The translations under genes were made by a program, and so were the position numbers. The notes below the pieces were generated by a model that was not told where the DNA came from, ran no database searches, and was given only the letters and a program-made list of their open reading frames with translations. From an uncultured Cloacibacillus sp. (lineage in GTDB: Bacteria; Synergistota; Synergistia; Synergistales; Synergistaceae): DNA of 9,001 nucleotides. The stretch is taken from positions 1 through 9,001 of the forward strand of contig UQVV01000061.1 of NCBI GenBank assembly GCA_900544635.1. Reading direction: 5' to 3'. Below, piece after piece: positions 1 through 6,181 of this stretch (within the stretch, counting starts at the first letter, position 1; every line of letters begins with the position of its first letter).

Positions 1-773
1 ATCGCTTCGTAGACTTCGGCGGCGTTGCCGACCCATTCGCCGAGAGGCTGTTCCATGCTTGTTATCGCGGCGACGCTTTCGCGTCCGAATTTTTTTGAGA
101 GGCCGACGAGCTCGCGCGCCAGCTCGCGCGCTTTGTCTTCGGTATCCATGAAGGCGCCACTGCCGTATTTTACGTCGAAGACGAAGCCTGACGCTCCGCC
201 GACGAGTTTTTTGCTGACGATGCTAGCGGCGATGAGCTGCACCATCGAGACGGTCGCCGTAACGTCGCGCAGCGCGTAGAATTTCCCCTCGGCAGGCGCG
301 AGCAGGCGCGAGTGGCCGGATATGGCGCAGCCGATTTTTTTCATCTGGGAGATAAATTCGCCCGGCTCTAGGTGCATACGCATTCCGGGGATAGATTCAA
401 GCTTGTCGACGGTGCCGCCGGTGAAGCCGAGGCCGGGGCCTGAAAGCTTCGATACGTGCGCGCCGCAGGCCGCCGCAAGCGGCAGCAGGACGAGCGTCGT
501 CTTGTCGCCGACGCCGCCGGTGCTGTGCTTGTCTACGACGCGCATCTCGGGCGGGTAAGAGTATGTCTCGCCGGATTTAGCGAGCGCGTCCGTGTAATGC
601 GTCAGCTCGCCGCCGTCGAGGCCGCGGAAGTAGACGGCCATGAGCCACGCCGCCGTCTGGTAGTCGGGCACGCTGCCGTCCATTACGCCGCGGATGAGCT
701 CGTCGAACTCGGCCTTCGTGTGGCGGCCTCCGTCGCGTTTTTTCTCGATAAAATCTATCATGTTGAAGCTCAT
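1..773 (-). CDS. pdp: Pyrimidine-nucleoside (thymidine) phosphorylase, 3' part outside the window
   Basis: This enzyme should cleave thymidine, uridine or deoxyuridine with phosphate to give the free base and (deoxy)ribose-1-phosphate in pyrimidine salvage. The visible 257 residues are the N-terminal 60% of a family that is usually about 430-440 residues. KHSTGGVGDK (residues 82-91) is the phosphate loop, and SGPGLGFTGGTVDKLE (111-126) is the family signature. R169, S184 and K188 match the base-binding R171, S186 and K190 of E. coli DeoA with a constant offset of two. Within the signature, Arg and His (E. coli R115 and H119) are replaced by Pro113 and Phe117, which is unusual. The ATG at 773 overlaps the punA stop (ATGA) and has GGAGG seven bases upstream. 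An internal ATG at 761 also aligns with family starts but has a poorer ribosome site. The family call is firm; pdp versus deoA specificity cannot be decided here. Confidence 0.93.
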   Translation of the reverse strand, partial: MSFNMIDFIEKKRDGGRHTKAEFDELIRGVMDGSVPDYQTAAWLMAVYFRGLDGGELTHYTDALAKSGETYSYPPEMRVVDKHSTGGVGDKTTLVLLPLAAACGAHVSKLSGPGLGFTGGTVDKLESIPGMRMHLEPGEFISQMKKIGCAISGHSRLLAPAEGKFYALRDVTATVSMVQLIAASIVSKKLVGGASGFVFDVKYGSGAFMDTEDKARELARELVGLSKKFGRESVAAITSMEQPLGEWVGNAAEVYEA

Positions 774-1594
774 AGCTCCGCCTCCGCGAGGAAACGTTCC
801 ACAAGCCGCGACAGGCCGCCGCCGCTGCGTTCCATCACTTCGAGGACTTCCGTGTGGGTGAGCTTCTCCTGCGTGATGCCGGCGGCGTAGTTCGCGGCGC
901 AGGAGATGCCGATGACGCGGACACCCATGTGGTTTGCGACGAGCACCTCGGGTACTGTGGACATGCCGACCATGTCCGCGCCCATGATGCGCGCCATGCG
1001 CACCTCGGCCGGCGTCTCGAAGGACGGGCCGCTGAAGGCTATGTAGACGCCTTTTTTGAGCTCTATATTTTCTTCGCGCGCCGCGCGTTCGAGCGTCTCT
1101 ATGAATTTTTTGTCGTATGCCTCCGTCATGTCCGGGAAGCGGACGCCCCACTTGTCGTTGTTGACGCCGGCGAGCGGGTTGACGCCCATGAAGTTGATGT
1201 GGTCCGTTATCGCGGCTATCGTGCCGGGGCGGAAGTCGGTGTTGACGCCGCCGGAGGCGTTCGTCGCGACGAGCGCCCTGACGCCTAAGCAGGCGAGGAC
1301 GCGCATCGGGAAGGTGACCTCCTGCATGTTGTAGCCCTCGTAGTAATGCACGCGCCCCTGCATCGCGGCGACGGTCTTGCCGCCTAGGCGGCCTAGCACG
1401 AGACGGCCCGCGTGGCCAGGCGCGGTGGAACGCGGCCAGTAGGGTATGTCTTCGTAGGGGATTATCTCCGGCTCTTCGATGCTCTCCGCGGCGCGGCCGA
1501 GGCCCGAGCCGAGTATGACGGCGGCCTCCGGCCTGACGGAGGTTTTCTTTTCGATATATTTGAGCGCTTCTTCGACTTTGTCCCAGTAGTACAT
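770..1594 (-). CDS. punA: Purine-nucleoside phosphorylase, trimeric family
   Basis: This cytosolic salvage enzyme phosphorolyses inosine, guanosine and their deoxy forms to base plus (deoxy)ribose-1-phosphate. At 274 residues it has the normal length for the low-molecular-mass trimeric class. Visible motifs are GSGLG (29-33, phosphate loop), PGHAG with H61, RVHYYEGY (81-88, phosphate and sugar contacts), TNASGG (111-116), SFETPAE with E193 (base recognition), GMSTVPE (210-216, M211 and S212), N235 in CAANYAAG, and H247. The residue before the base-contacting Asn is Ala, where Thr is common. The ATG at 1594 has AGGAGG seven bases upstream, and that site abuts the stop of the recombinase gene. 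The gene overlaps the pyrimidine phosphorylase by four bases, so the two salvage enzymes are probably translationally coupled. Confidence 0.96.
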   Translation of the reverse strand: MYYWDKVEEALKYIEKKTSVRPEAAVILGSGLGRAAESIEEPEIIPYEDIPYWPRSTAPGHAGRLVLGRLGGKTVAAMQGRVHYYEGYNMQEVTFPMRVLACLGVRALVATNASGGVNTDFRPGTIAAITDHINFMGVNPLAGVNNDKWGVRFPDMTEAYDKKFIETLERAAREENIELKKGVYIAFSGPSFETPAEVRMARIMGADMVGMSTVPEVLVANHMGVRVIGISCAANYAAGITQEKLTHTEVLEVMERSGGGLSRLVERFLAEAEL

Positions 1595-1607
1595 CGCGTT
1601 TCCTCCT

Positions 1608-2513
1608 TTACTTTGCGCGCGGGTGGTATTGGTCGTAGTAGTCGCGCAGGCTTAAATCAAGATGAGTGTATTTTTCGGTGGTCATTATCGAGCTGTGTCC
1701 GAGAAGTTCCTGGAGCGTCCTCTGGTCCATGCCGTTGCGGATGAGGACTGTCGCGAAGGTGTGTCGCAGCACGTGCGGGTGAAGCCGCTTCGCGGGCACT
1801 CCGGCGGCCTCGCCGCGCTTGTGCAGGATAACCCATAGCGTCTCGCGGTGGAGCTGCTTGCCGTTGCGCGATAAAAACAGCCATTCGGCCTTGTTTTTGT
1901 CGAGCTGCGGGCGATATTCCGCTATATATTCCTCGACGGCGCGGCGCGGCGCGCCCATGTAGGGGACGGCGCGCTCCTTGTCGCCCTTGCCTCGCGCGTA
2001 TAAAATCCCGCTGCCAGGGTCGAGGTCGCGCAGCCGCAGGCCGCAGAGCTCCGAGGCGCGCATCCCCGCGCCGTATGCGAGCTCTATGTAAGCGCGGTCG
2101 CGTTTGCCGAGCGCCGTGCCGTCCTCGCAGGCGTTGATTATTCTCTGGATTTCGTTTTCGTTGAGTATTTCGGGAAGTTTTTCCTCGCGCGACGGAAGCG
2201 GGGCGAGGCGCGGCACCTTGTCCGTCTGCCCATCGTATTGGAGGAATTTCGCGAATGAGCGCAGGACCGCGCCGAGGCGCTGAATGGAGCTTTTTTTGCG
2301 TCCCTCTATCTGCGCTTCGAGCAGGAAGCGCGAGACGGCGTCCGCCTGCACGTCGAGCGGGTCGCGCGAATTCCGGCGGCACCACGCCGTCCATATAGAC
2401 AGGTCGGAGAGATAGGCGCGCCGCGTGTTCTCGCTGCAGGCGCGCTCGAGCTTTATGTAGTCGCCGAATCTTTCGGCGGTCCGTTCCAGGTCGTCCGCGG
2501 CGGCGCGGATCAT
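1608..2513 (-). CDS. xerD: Tyrosine recombinase, XerC/XerD type
   Basis: This is a site-specific recombinase expected to resolve chromosome dimers at a dif site together with a partner Xer protein. It has 301 residues, the usual Xer length. An N-terminal SAM-like core-binding domain (about 10-95) precedes the catalytic domain (about 113-290). All six catalytic residues are present: R152 in GAGMRASEL, K176 in GKGDKER, H247 and R250 in HVLRHTFA, H273 in LLGHSS, and the nucleophile Y282 in TEKYTHL. The ATG at 2513 overlaps the stop of the Nudix gene (ATGA), with only a weak GGAAGG upstream, which suggests coupled translation. The neighbours are housekeeping genes and no integrase-type attachment site or cargo is visible, so this is not a mobile integrase. 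Preference for xerD over xerC rests on its position just before punA, as in Firmicutes; the sequence alone does not decide. Confidence 0.88.
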   Translation of the reverse strand: MIRAAADDLERTAERFGDYIKLERACSENTRRAYLSDLSIWTAWCRRNSRDPLDVQADAVSRFLLEAQIEGRKKSSIQRLGAVLRSFAKFLQYDGQTDKVPRLAPLPSREEKLPEILNENEIQRIINACEDGTALGKRDRAYIELAYGAGMRASELCGLRLRDLDPGSGILYARGKGDKERAVPYMGAPRRAVEEYIAEYRPQLDKNKAEWLFLSRNGKQLHRETLWVILHKRGEAAGVPAKRLHPHVLRHTFATVLIRNGMDQRTLQELLGHSSIMTTEKYTHLDLSLRDYYDQYHPRAK

Positions 2514-3061
2514 ATCTGCGCCTTCCGCGCGAGGAGCCAGTAGTAGGCGGCGAGCGTCTTGCCGTCCTTGACGCCGCCCTCCGCGACGAGCGACGCAAGC
2601 TCGGCGGGCGAGAATTTGCGCACCTTTATGTATTCGTCGTCGTCCTCGGGCAGCTTGGAGTCGGAGAGCTCCGTCGCGTAAAACATCGTTATCTTCTCGG
2701 TCGTGAAGCCGGGCGACGAATAGAGCTCCGCGATCCTCTCCATGCGCCCCGGCCTGCGCCCTATCTCCTCCTGCAGCTCGCGCGCCGCCGTCTCCTCAGG
2801 CGACTCTCCCTCTTCGACGAGGCCCGCGGGGATTTCGTATATCTCTTCGTCCACCGCGTGGCGGTACTGCTTTACGAGGAATATCCCGCCGTCGGCGTCC
2901 TCGGCGAGCATCGCGACGGCCGGGCTGTGCAGCACGACTTCGCGCAGCTTTTCTGCGCCCGACGGGAATTTCACCGTGTCTACGCGCACGTCGATTATAT
3001 GCCCCTTGTATGGGAATTCGCTTTTTAATATGTTGCGGAGTGGATTTTTAGCTTCCGTCAT
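2510..3061 (-). CDS. Nudix hydrolase, ADP-ribose pyrophosphatase type
   Basis: This enzyme probably hydrolyses ADP-ribose or related ADP-sugars to AMP and a sugar phosphate. The 183-residue protein carries a Nudix box from G80 to R102, with the pattern G-x5-E-x7-R-E-L-Q-E-E-I-G-R. All metal-binding glutamates are present; only the last, usually hydrophobic, position is Arg. A proline (P117, in SSPGFT) lies 15 residues after the box, the spacing regarded as diagnostic of ADP-ribose pyrophosphatases. The N-terminal strands (FPYKGHIIDVRVDTV) and VKQYRHAV before the box also match the NudF/YqkG group. The start at 3061 follows the fmt stop by 10 bases. Its AGGAGAG ribosome site shares bases with that TAG stop. 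It overlaps the recombinase gene by four bases. The ADP-sugar class is well supported; the exact substrate is inferred. Confidence 0.9.
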   Translation of the reverse strand: MTEAKNPLRNILKSEFPYKGHIIDVRVDTVKFPSGAEKLREVVLHSPAVAMLAEDADGGIFLVKQYRHAVDEEIYEIPAGLVEEGESPEETAARELQEEIGRRPGRMERIAELYSSPGFTTEKITMFYATELSDSKLPEDDDEYIKVRKFSPAELASLVAEGGVKDGKTLAAYYWLLARKAQI

Positions 3062-3071
3062 GGCGTCTCTC

Positions 3072-4001
3072 CTATTCGAGGCTTTCGCCCTCGTTCACGC
3101 GCAGGCCGCGCGCCCAGTCCTCCGCGCGCTGGAGCTTCTTGCCCTCGGGCTGCACCTCGGCGAGGCGCAGAAGCCCTTCGCCGCATGCGACGCACGGAAC
3201 GCCGCCGCGCACCGCGTACGTCCCCGGCGCGCCGGAGCCGGAGACGGCTTCGGCCCTGTATATGCGCAGCCGCTTGCCGCGCACCGTGCAGAACACTCCC
3301 GGCGCAGCGCCGATGCCGCGTATCTTGTCCGCGATTTCGGCGGCGGGGCGCGTCCAGTCTATCTTTCCTTCGGCTTTGTCTATCTTCGGCGCGTAGGTCG
3401 CGCCATCTTCGCTTTGCGCCGTGAAGCGCCATTCGTCCGGCGGCACGTCGCAGAGGTAATGCAGCAGCGTTTCCGCGCCGAGCTTCGCCGCCTTCTCCGC
3501 GAGCGAAGCGAAGTCGTCCTCGGGCGCGATTTTAAGCTCCGGCTGCGCGAGTATCGGGCCGGAGTCCATTCCCGCGTCAAGGCGGAATATGGAGACGGCG
3601 GTGCTCGCTCGCCCGTCCATAAGCACGCGCTGGAGCGGCGCGGAGCCGCGGTACTCGGGCAGCTTCGAGGGGTGGATGTTGAGGCAGCCGTACTTCGCCG
3701 CGGAGAGCACCGGCTCCTTGATTATATGTCCGAAGTCTATGACGAGCAGGACGTCCGGCGCGTTGGCCTTTATCCATTCGACGCGCTCCGCGTCGGCGGA
3801 AAGGCGCTCCGTCGTGTAGGCAGGGATGCCGAGCTTCTGCGCGAGCTCCCAGACGGGCGTGCTGCGCAGCGCGAGACCGCGTCCCGCTCCGCGCGGCGCG
3901 TTCGTCAGCACCCATTCGGGGCGCAGCCGCCCGGATATTAGCTCGAGGCAGCGCGCGGCGAAATGTCCGGAGCCGAGGAAGGCCGCCGTAAGCTTCGTCA
4001 T
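3072..4001 (-). CDS. fmt: Methionyl-tRNA formyltransferase
   Basis: The enzyme transfers a formyl group from 10-formyltetrahydrofolate to initiator Met-tRNA, enabling bacterial translation initiation. The 309 residues are normal for the family. The catalytic residues N108, H110 and D146 fall at exactly the E. coli positions, within LNIHPSKLPEYRG (107-119) and LDAGMDSGPI (141-150). GRG at 40-42 lies in the loop that contacts the tRNA acceptor stem. The C-terminal domain (from about 205) begins after ATYAPKIDKAEGKIDW. Oddities are GSGHFA (10-15) where GTPxFA is typical, and TNAPRGAGRG in place of a TQPDxxxGRG-like loop. The ATG at 4001 overlaps the def stop (ATGA) and has GGAGG four bases upstream. 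Pairing with def gives both ends of the formyl-methionine cycle. Confidence 0.96.
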   Translation of the reverse strand: MTKLTAAFLGSGHFAARCLELISGRLRPEWVLTNAPRGAGRGLALRSTPVWELAQKLGIPAYTTERLSADAERVEWIKANAPDVLLVIDFGHIIKEPVLSAAKYGCLNIHPSKLPEYRGSAPLQRVLMDGRASTAVSIFRLDAGMDSGPILAQPELKIAPEDDFASLAEKAAKLGAETLLHYLCDVPPDEWRFTAQSEDGATYAPKIDKAEGKIDWTRPAAEIADKIRGIGAAPGVFCTVRGKRLRIYRAEAVSGSGAPGTYAVRGGVPCVACGEGLLRLAEVQPEGKKLQRAEDWARGLRVNEGESLE

Positions 4002-4492
4002 TTTTCCTCCGCCGCGCGGCGCGCGATCTTTTTCTTCATGAACTGCCGCTTGAGCGGAGAGACGCGGTCGATGAGCAGCCGTCCCTTGAGATGGTCTATC
4101 TCGTGGGAGAATACGCGCGCGATGAAGCCTTCGAGCTCGCGCGTAATTTCTTCGCCGTTCTCGTCCTTGTAGGTCACGGTCATTTTCTCGGGCGAGACAA
4201 CCTTTTCATAGATGCCTGGGAAGCTGAGGCAGCCCTCCTCGCCCGTCACCTCCCCTTCCTCGGAGAGTATCACGGGGTTCACGAGCACGTATTTGTCGTC
4301 CTTGTAGTCGATGACGATGACTTTCTTTGAGACGCCTACCTGCGGGGCCGCGAGACCGATGCCGTCGTTCGCGTACATCGTCTCCCACATGTCGGCCACG
4401 AGCGTCTTCAGCTCGTCGTCGAACACAGTCACCTCCTCCGTCTCCTCGCGGAGCACGGGGTTGGGATAAACGCATATAGTCCTAAGGGCCAT
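3998..4492 (-). CDS. def: Peptide deformylase
   Basis: This metalloenzyme removes the N-formyl group from nascent proteins after translation begins. It has 164 residues and all three family motifs: GIGLAAPQVG (44-53), EEGCLSFPG with metal ligand C88, and HEIDH (130-134) with metal ligands H130 and H134 and catalytic E131. The lysine- and arginine-rich C-terminus (about 147-164) could form the helix that often ends these enzymes. The ATG at 4492 has GGGAGGT six bases upstream. It is the first gene after an intrinsic terminator and a predicted promoter, so it probably opens the operon. It overlaps fmt by four bases. Confidence 0.97.
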   Translation of the reverse strand: MALRTICVYPNPVLREETEEVTVFDDELKTLVADMWETMYANDGIGLAAPQVGVSKKVIVIDYKDDKYVLVNPVILSEEGEVTGEEGCLSFPGIYEKVVSPEKMTVTYKDENGEEITRELEGFIARVFSHEIDHLKGRLLIDRVSPLKRQFMKKKIARRAAEEK

Positions 4493-4517
4493 AAATTGAC
4501 CTCCCGTCGCTTTTTTT
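4493..4517 (-). promoter_or_regulatory. Predicted 5' leader and ribosome binding site of def
   Basis: From the predicted start point, the leader is about 25 bases. It opens with a run of seven A (4517-4511) and carries GGGAGGT (4505-4499) six bases before the ATG. It is too short for a riboswitch. The start point is inferred from the -10 box. Confidence 0.5.
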
Positions 4518-4522
4518 AAGAT

Positions 4523-4551
4523 ATTCTAACGTAAAAAACGCCCGCGCTCAA
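4523..4551 (-). promoter_or_regulatory. Sigma70-like promoter for the def operon
   Basis: Read on the minus strand, TTGAGC (4551-4546) is followed after exactly 17 bases by TAGAAT (4528-4523). These match the -35 and -10 consensus at 4 and 5 of 6 positions. The predicted start is near 4517, giving a leader of about 25 bases before def. The -35 box lies inside the hairpin of the preceding terminator, so the two signals share DNA. The box match, the spacing, and the position between a terminator and the first gene support the call. No experimental data are available. Confidence 0.65.
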
Positions 4552-4568
4552 GGGAACGAGCGCGGGCG
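4533..4568 (-). terminator. Intrinsic (Rho-independent) terminator after the S1 gene
   Basis: A perfect 11-bp inverted repeat, CGCCCGCGCTC (4539-4549) with GAGCGCGGGCG (4558-4568), encloses an 8-base loop. On the minus strand the hairpin is followed at once by six T (4538-4533). There is no T-run on the other side, so it works only for minus-strand transcription. It lies 24 bases after the S1 gene stop and should end the mutL-miaA-ispH-S1 unit. Confidence 0.93.
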
Positions 4569-4592
4569 CGGGTTTACGGCGTTGTGCCTGCG

Positions 4593-6164
4593 TTAGGCGT
4601 CTTCTTTCTCGCGGTTCTTGAGGAAGTCGCCGAGCGTGAAGTTCATCTCTTCCTGCGGGAGCTGGCTGTTGGGGTTCTCCTGTCTCCTGCGGTCTCCGTC
4701 GGGACGGCGGCGGCGCGGACGCTCGTCGCGGCGCGGCTGGTCGTCCTGCTGGAAGCGCTCGCGCGGCTGCTCGTCGCGCGGGGCGCGCTTCGCGGGCTCC
4801 TCGTGAGCGGGGCGGAGGCTCAGGCGGATGCGGCGCTCGGTCGGGTTGACCTCGAGCACGCGGGCCGTGACTTCCTGTCCCTCGGTGAGCACGTCTCTCG
4901 GGTTCTCGACTCTCTGGCTCGAAAGCTGCGAGATGTGGATGAGTCCCTCGACGCCCTCTTCAAGCTCGACGAACGCGCCGAAGTCGGCGATTCTGACGAC
5001 CTTCACGGGAACCTCGGCATCCTTCTGATACTTCTCGGCGGCGTTCTTCCACGGATCGTGGAGCTGCTTGTAGCCGAGGCTGATGCGCTTGCGGTCCTTG
5101 TCTACGTCTATGATGGAAACTTCGACCTTCTGGCCCTTCTTGAGCACCTCTTTCGGGTGCTTGATGCGGGTCCAGCTGAGGTCGCCGATGTGGATGAGTC
5201 CTTCCACGCCGGGCTCTATTTCAACAAAAGCTCCGAAGTCGGTCAGGTTGGTGACGGTGCCTTCCGTCGTCTTTCCGGGCGTCCAGCGCTCGGCGACGGT
5301 GTTCCACGGATCGTCGAGGGTCTGGCGGATCGAGAGGGAGACGCGGTTGTTCTCCGTGTCGATGCCGATGACCTTGACCTTCACATGGTCGCCCTTGGCC
5401 ACGATGTCTTTGGCCTTGGCGTTGCGCTGCCACGCGAGCTCGCTGATGTGGACGAGCCCTTCCATGGCACCGAGGTTGACGAAAACGCCGAAGGAAGTGA
5501 TGCTGCTGACGTCGCCCTCAAGGACGTCGCCCTCGTGGACCTGCTCGTAGAAGGCCTGGCGAGTCTTTGAGAGTTCTTCTTCGATGAGGCTGCGGCGCGA
5601 GAATACGAGGCGGCGCTTTCTGCGGTCCTTCTCGATGAGCTTGACGGGGAATTCCTGTCCGACGAGGTTGCCCGGGTTGACGCCGCGGCCTTCCTGCGTG
5701 AGGTGCGAGATGGGAATGAAGCCCTCGATGCCGCAGCAGTTTACGATGAGGCCGCCCTTTACCTTGCGGAGGCCCTTGACGTTGATCGTCTCGTTGTTCT
5801 CCGCCTCTTCCTCGAGCTTGTTCCAGCGCTCGTCGAATTCGCAGCGCCAGCGCGAGAGGCCGAGCTGCGCGTCCTCGCCCTGATTGATGTTCGTTATCTG
5901 GACGCGGACCTTATCGCCGTTCTGCGGCTCGGGAGTCTCCTCCACGAGCACGCGGTGGGTCCACTCCTTGCGCGGGAGGAATCCCTCGCACTTGTAGCCC
6001 ACGTCTACGAGCCAGCCGTCCTCCTGTGTATCGACGATTGTCCCCTCGACGACCTTGCCGCGGTGGAAATCGCCCATCACATCGTACTGCTGCATCATTT
6101 CTTCCATTGTTTCTTCTTTTTCCTGCGTTTCGATTACGTCTTCGTTGTGAAGCTCGTCAACCAT
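4593..6164 (-). CDS. rpsA: S1 RNA-binding domain protein, 30S ribosomal protein S1-like (five S1 domains)
   Basis: This is a ribosomal protein S1-type mRNA-binding protein, likely helping to load mRNA on the 30S subunit. Numbering from the upstream ATG at 6173 gives 526 residues, with S1 repeats at about 38-108, 126-196, 213-284, 299-369 and 385-455. The last three have the canonical FGxFV...EGLxHI core (SFGVFV, DFGAFV, DFGAFV). The first two are more divergent, which resembles the S1 layout of ribosome-binding domains followed by RNA-binding domains. An acidic leader (1-36) precedes them. A disordered tail rich in Arg, Asp, Gln and Pro (456-505) follows and ends in MNFTLGDFLKN (510-520). E. 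coli S1 has six domains, so this is shorter. I place the start at 6164 (523 residues), because AGGAGG ends directly against the ATG at 6173 but lies nine bases from 6164. Many Clostridia fuse S1 to IspH; here they are separate. Confidence 0.93.
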   Translation of the reverse strand: MVDELHNEDVIETQEKEETMEEMMQQYDVMGDFHRGKVVEGTIVDTQEDGWLVDVGYKCEGFLPRKEWTHRVLVEETPEPQNGDKVRVQITNINQGEDAQLGLSRWRCEFDERWNKLEEEAENNETINVKGLRKVKGGLIVNCCGIEGFIPISHLTQEGRGVNPGNLVGQEFPVKLIEKDRRKRRLVFSRRSLIEEELSKTRQAFYEQVHEGDVLEGDVSSITSFGVFVNLGAMEGLVHISELAWQRNAKAKDIVAKGDHVKVKVIGIDTENNRVSLSIRQTLDDPWNTVAERWTPGKTTEGTVTNLTDFGAFVEIEPGVEGLIHIGDLSWTRIKHPKEVLKKGQKVEVSIIDVDKDRKRISLGYKQLHDPWKNAAEKYQKDAEVPVKVVRIADFGAFVELEEGVEGLIHISQLSSQRVENPRDVLTEGQEVTARVLEVNPTERRIRLSLRPAHEEPAKRAPRDEQPRERFQQDDQPRRDERPRRRRPDGDRRRQENPNSQLPQEEMNFTLGDFLKNREKEDA

Positions 6165-6173
6165 ACCCAACAT

Positions 6174-6179
6174 CCTCCT
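6174..6179 (-). promoter_or_regulatory. Ribosome binding site that decides the S1 gene start
   Basis: AGGAGG occupies 6179-6174 on the minus strand. It touches the ATG at 6173, leaving no spacer, and is nine bases from the in-frame ATG at 6164. Normal Shine-Dalgarno spacing favours 6164. Confidence 0.7.
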
Positions 6180-6181
6180 GC

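Noticed and set aside
1608..2513. Tyrosine recombinase as a sign of an integrated mobile element
   Set aside because: It has Xer length and motifs, is co-transcribed and overlapping with housekeeping genes, and there is no tRNA target, attachment repeat or cargo nearby.
2742..3941. Plus-strand open frame of 399 codons
   Set aside because: It crosses two well-supported minus-strand genes (nudix and fmt) and shows no recognisable domain.
4578..4600. Small inverted repeat GCCT/AGGC at the S1 gene end
   Set aside because: A four-base stem is expected by chance and there is no T-tract; the true terminator is the 11-bp hairpin that follows.
4584..5570. Plus-strand open frame of 328 codons
   Set aside because: It is antisense to the S1 gene; its repeated LVDVDESFH-like pieces simply mirror the S1 repeats, and it starts inside the S1 stop region without a ribosome site.
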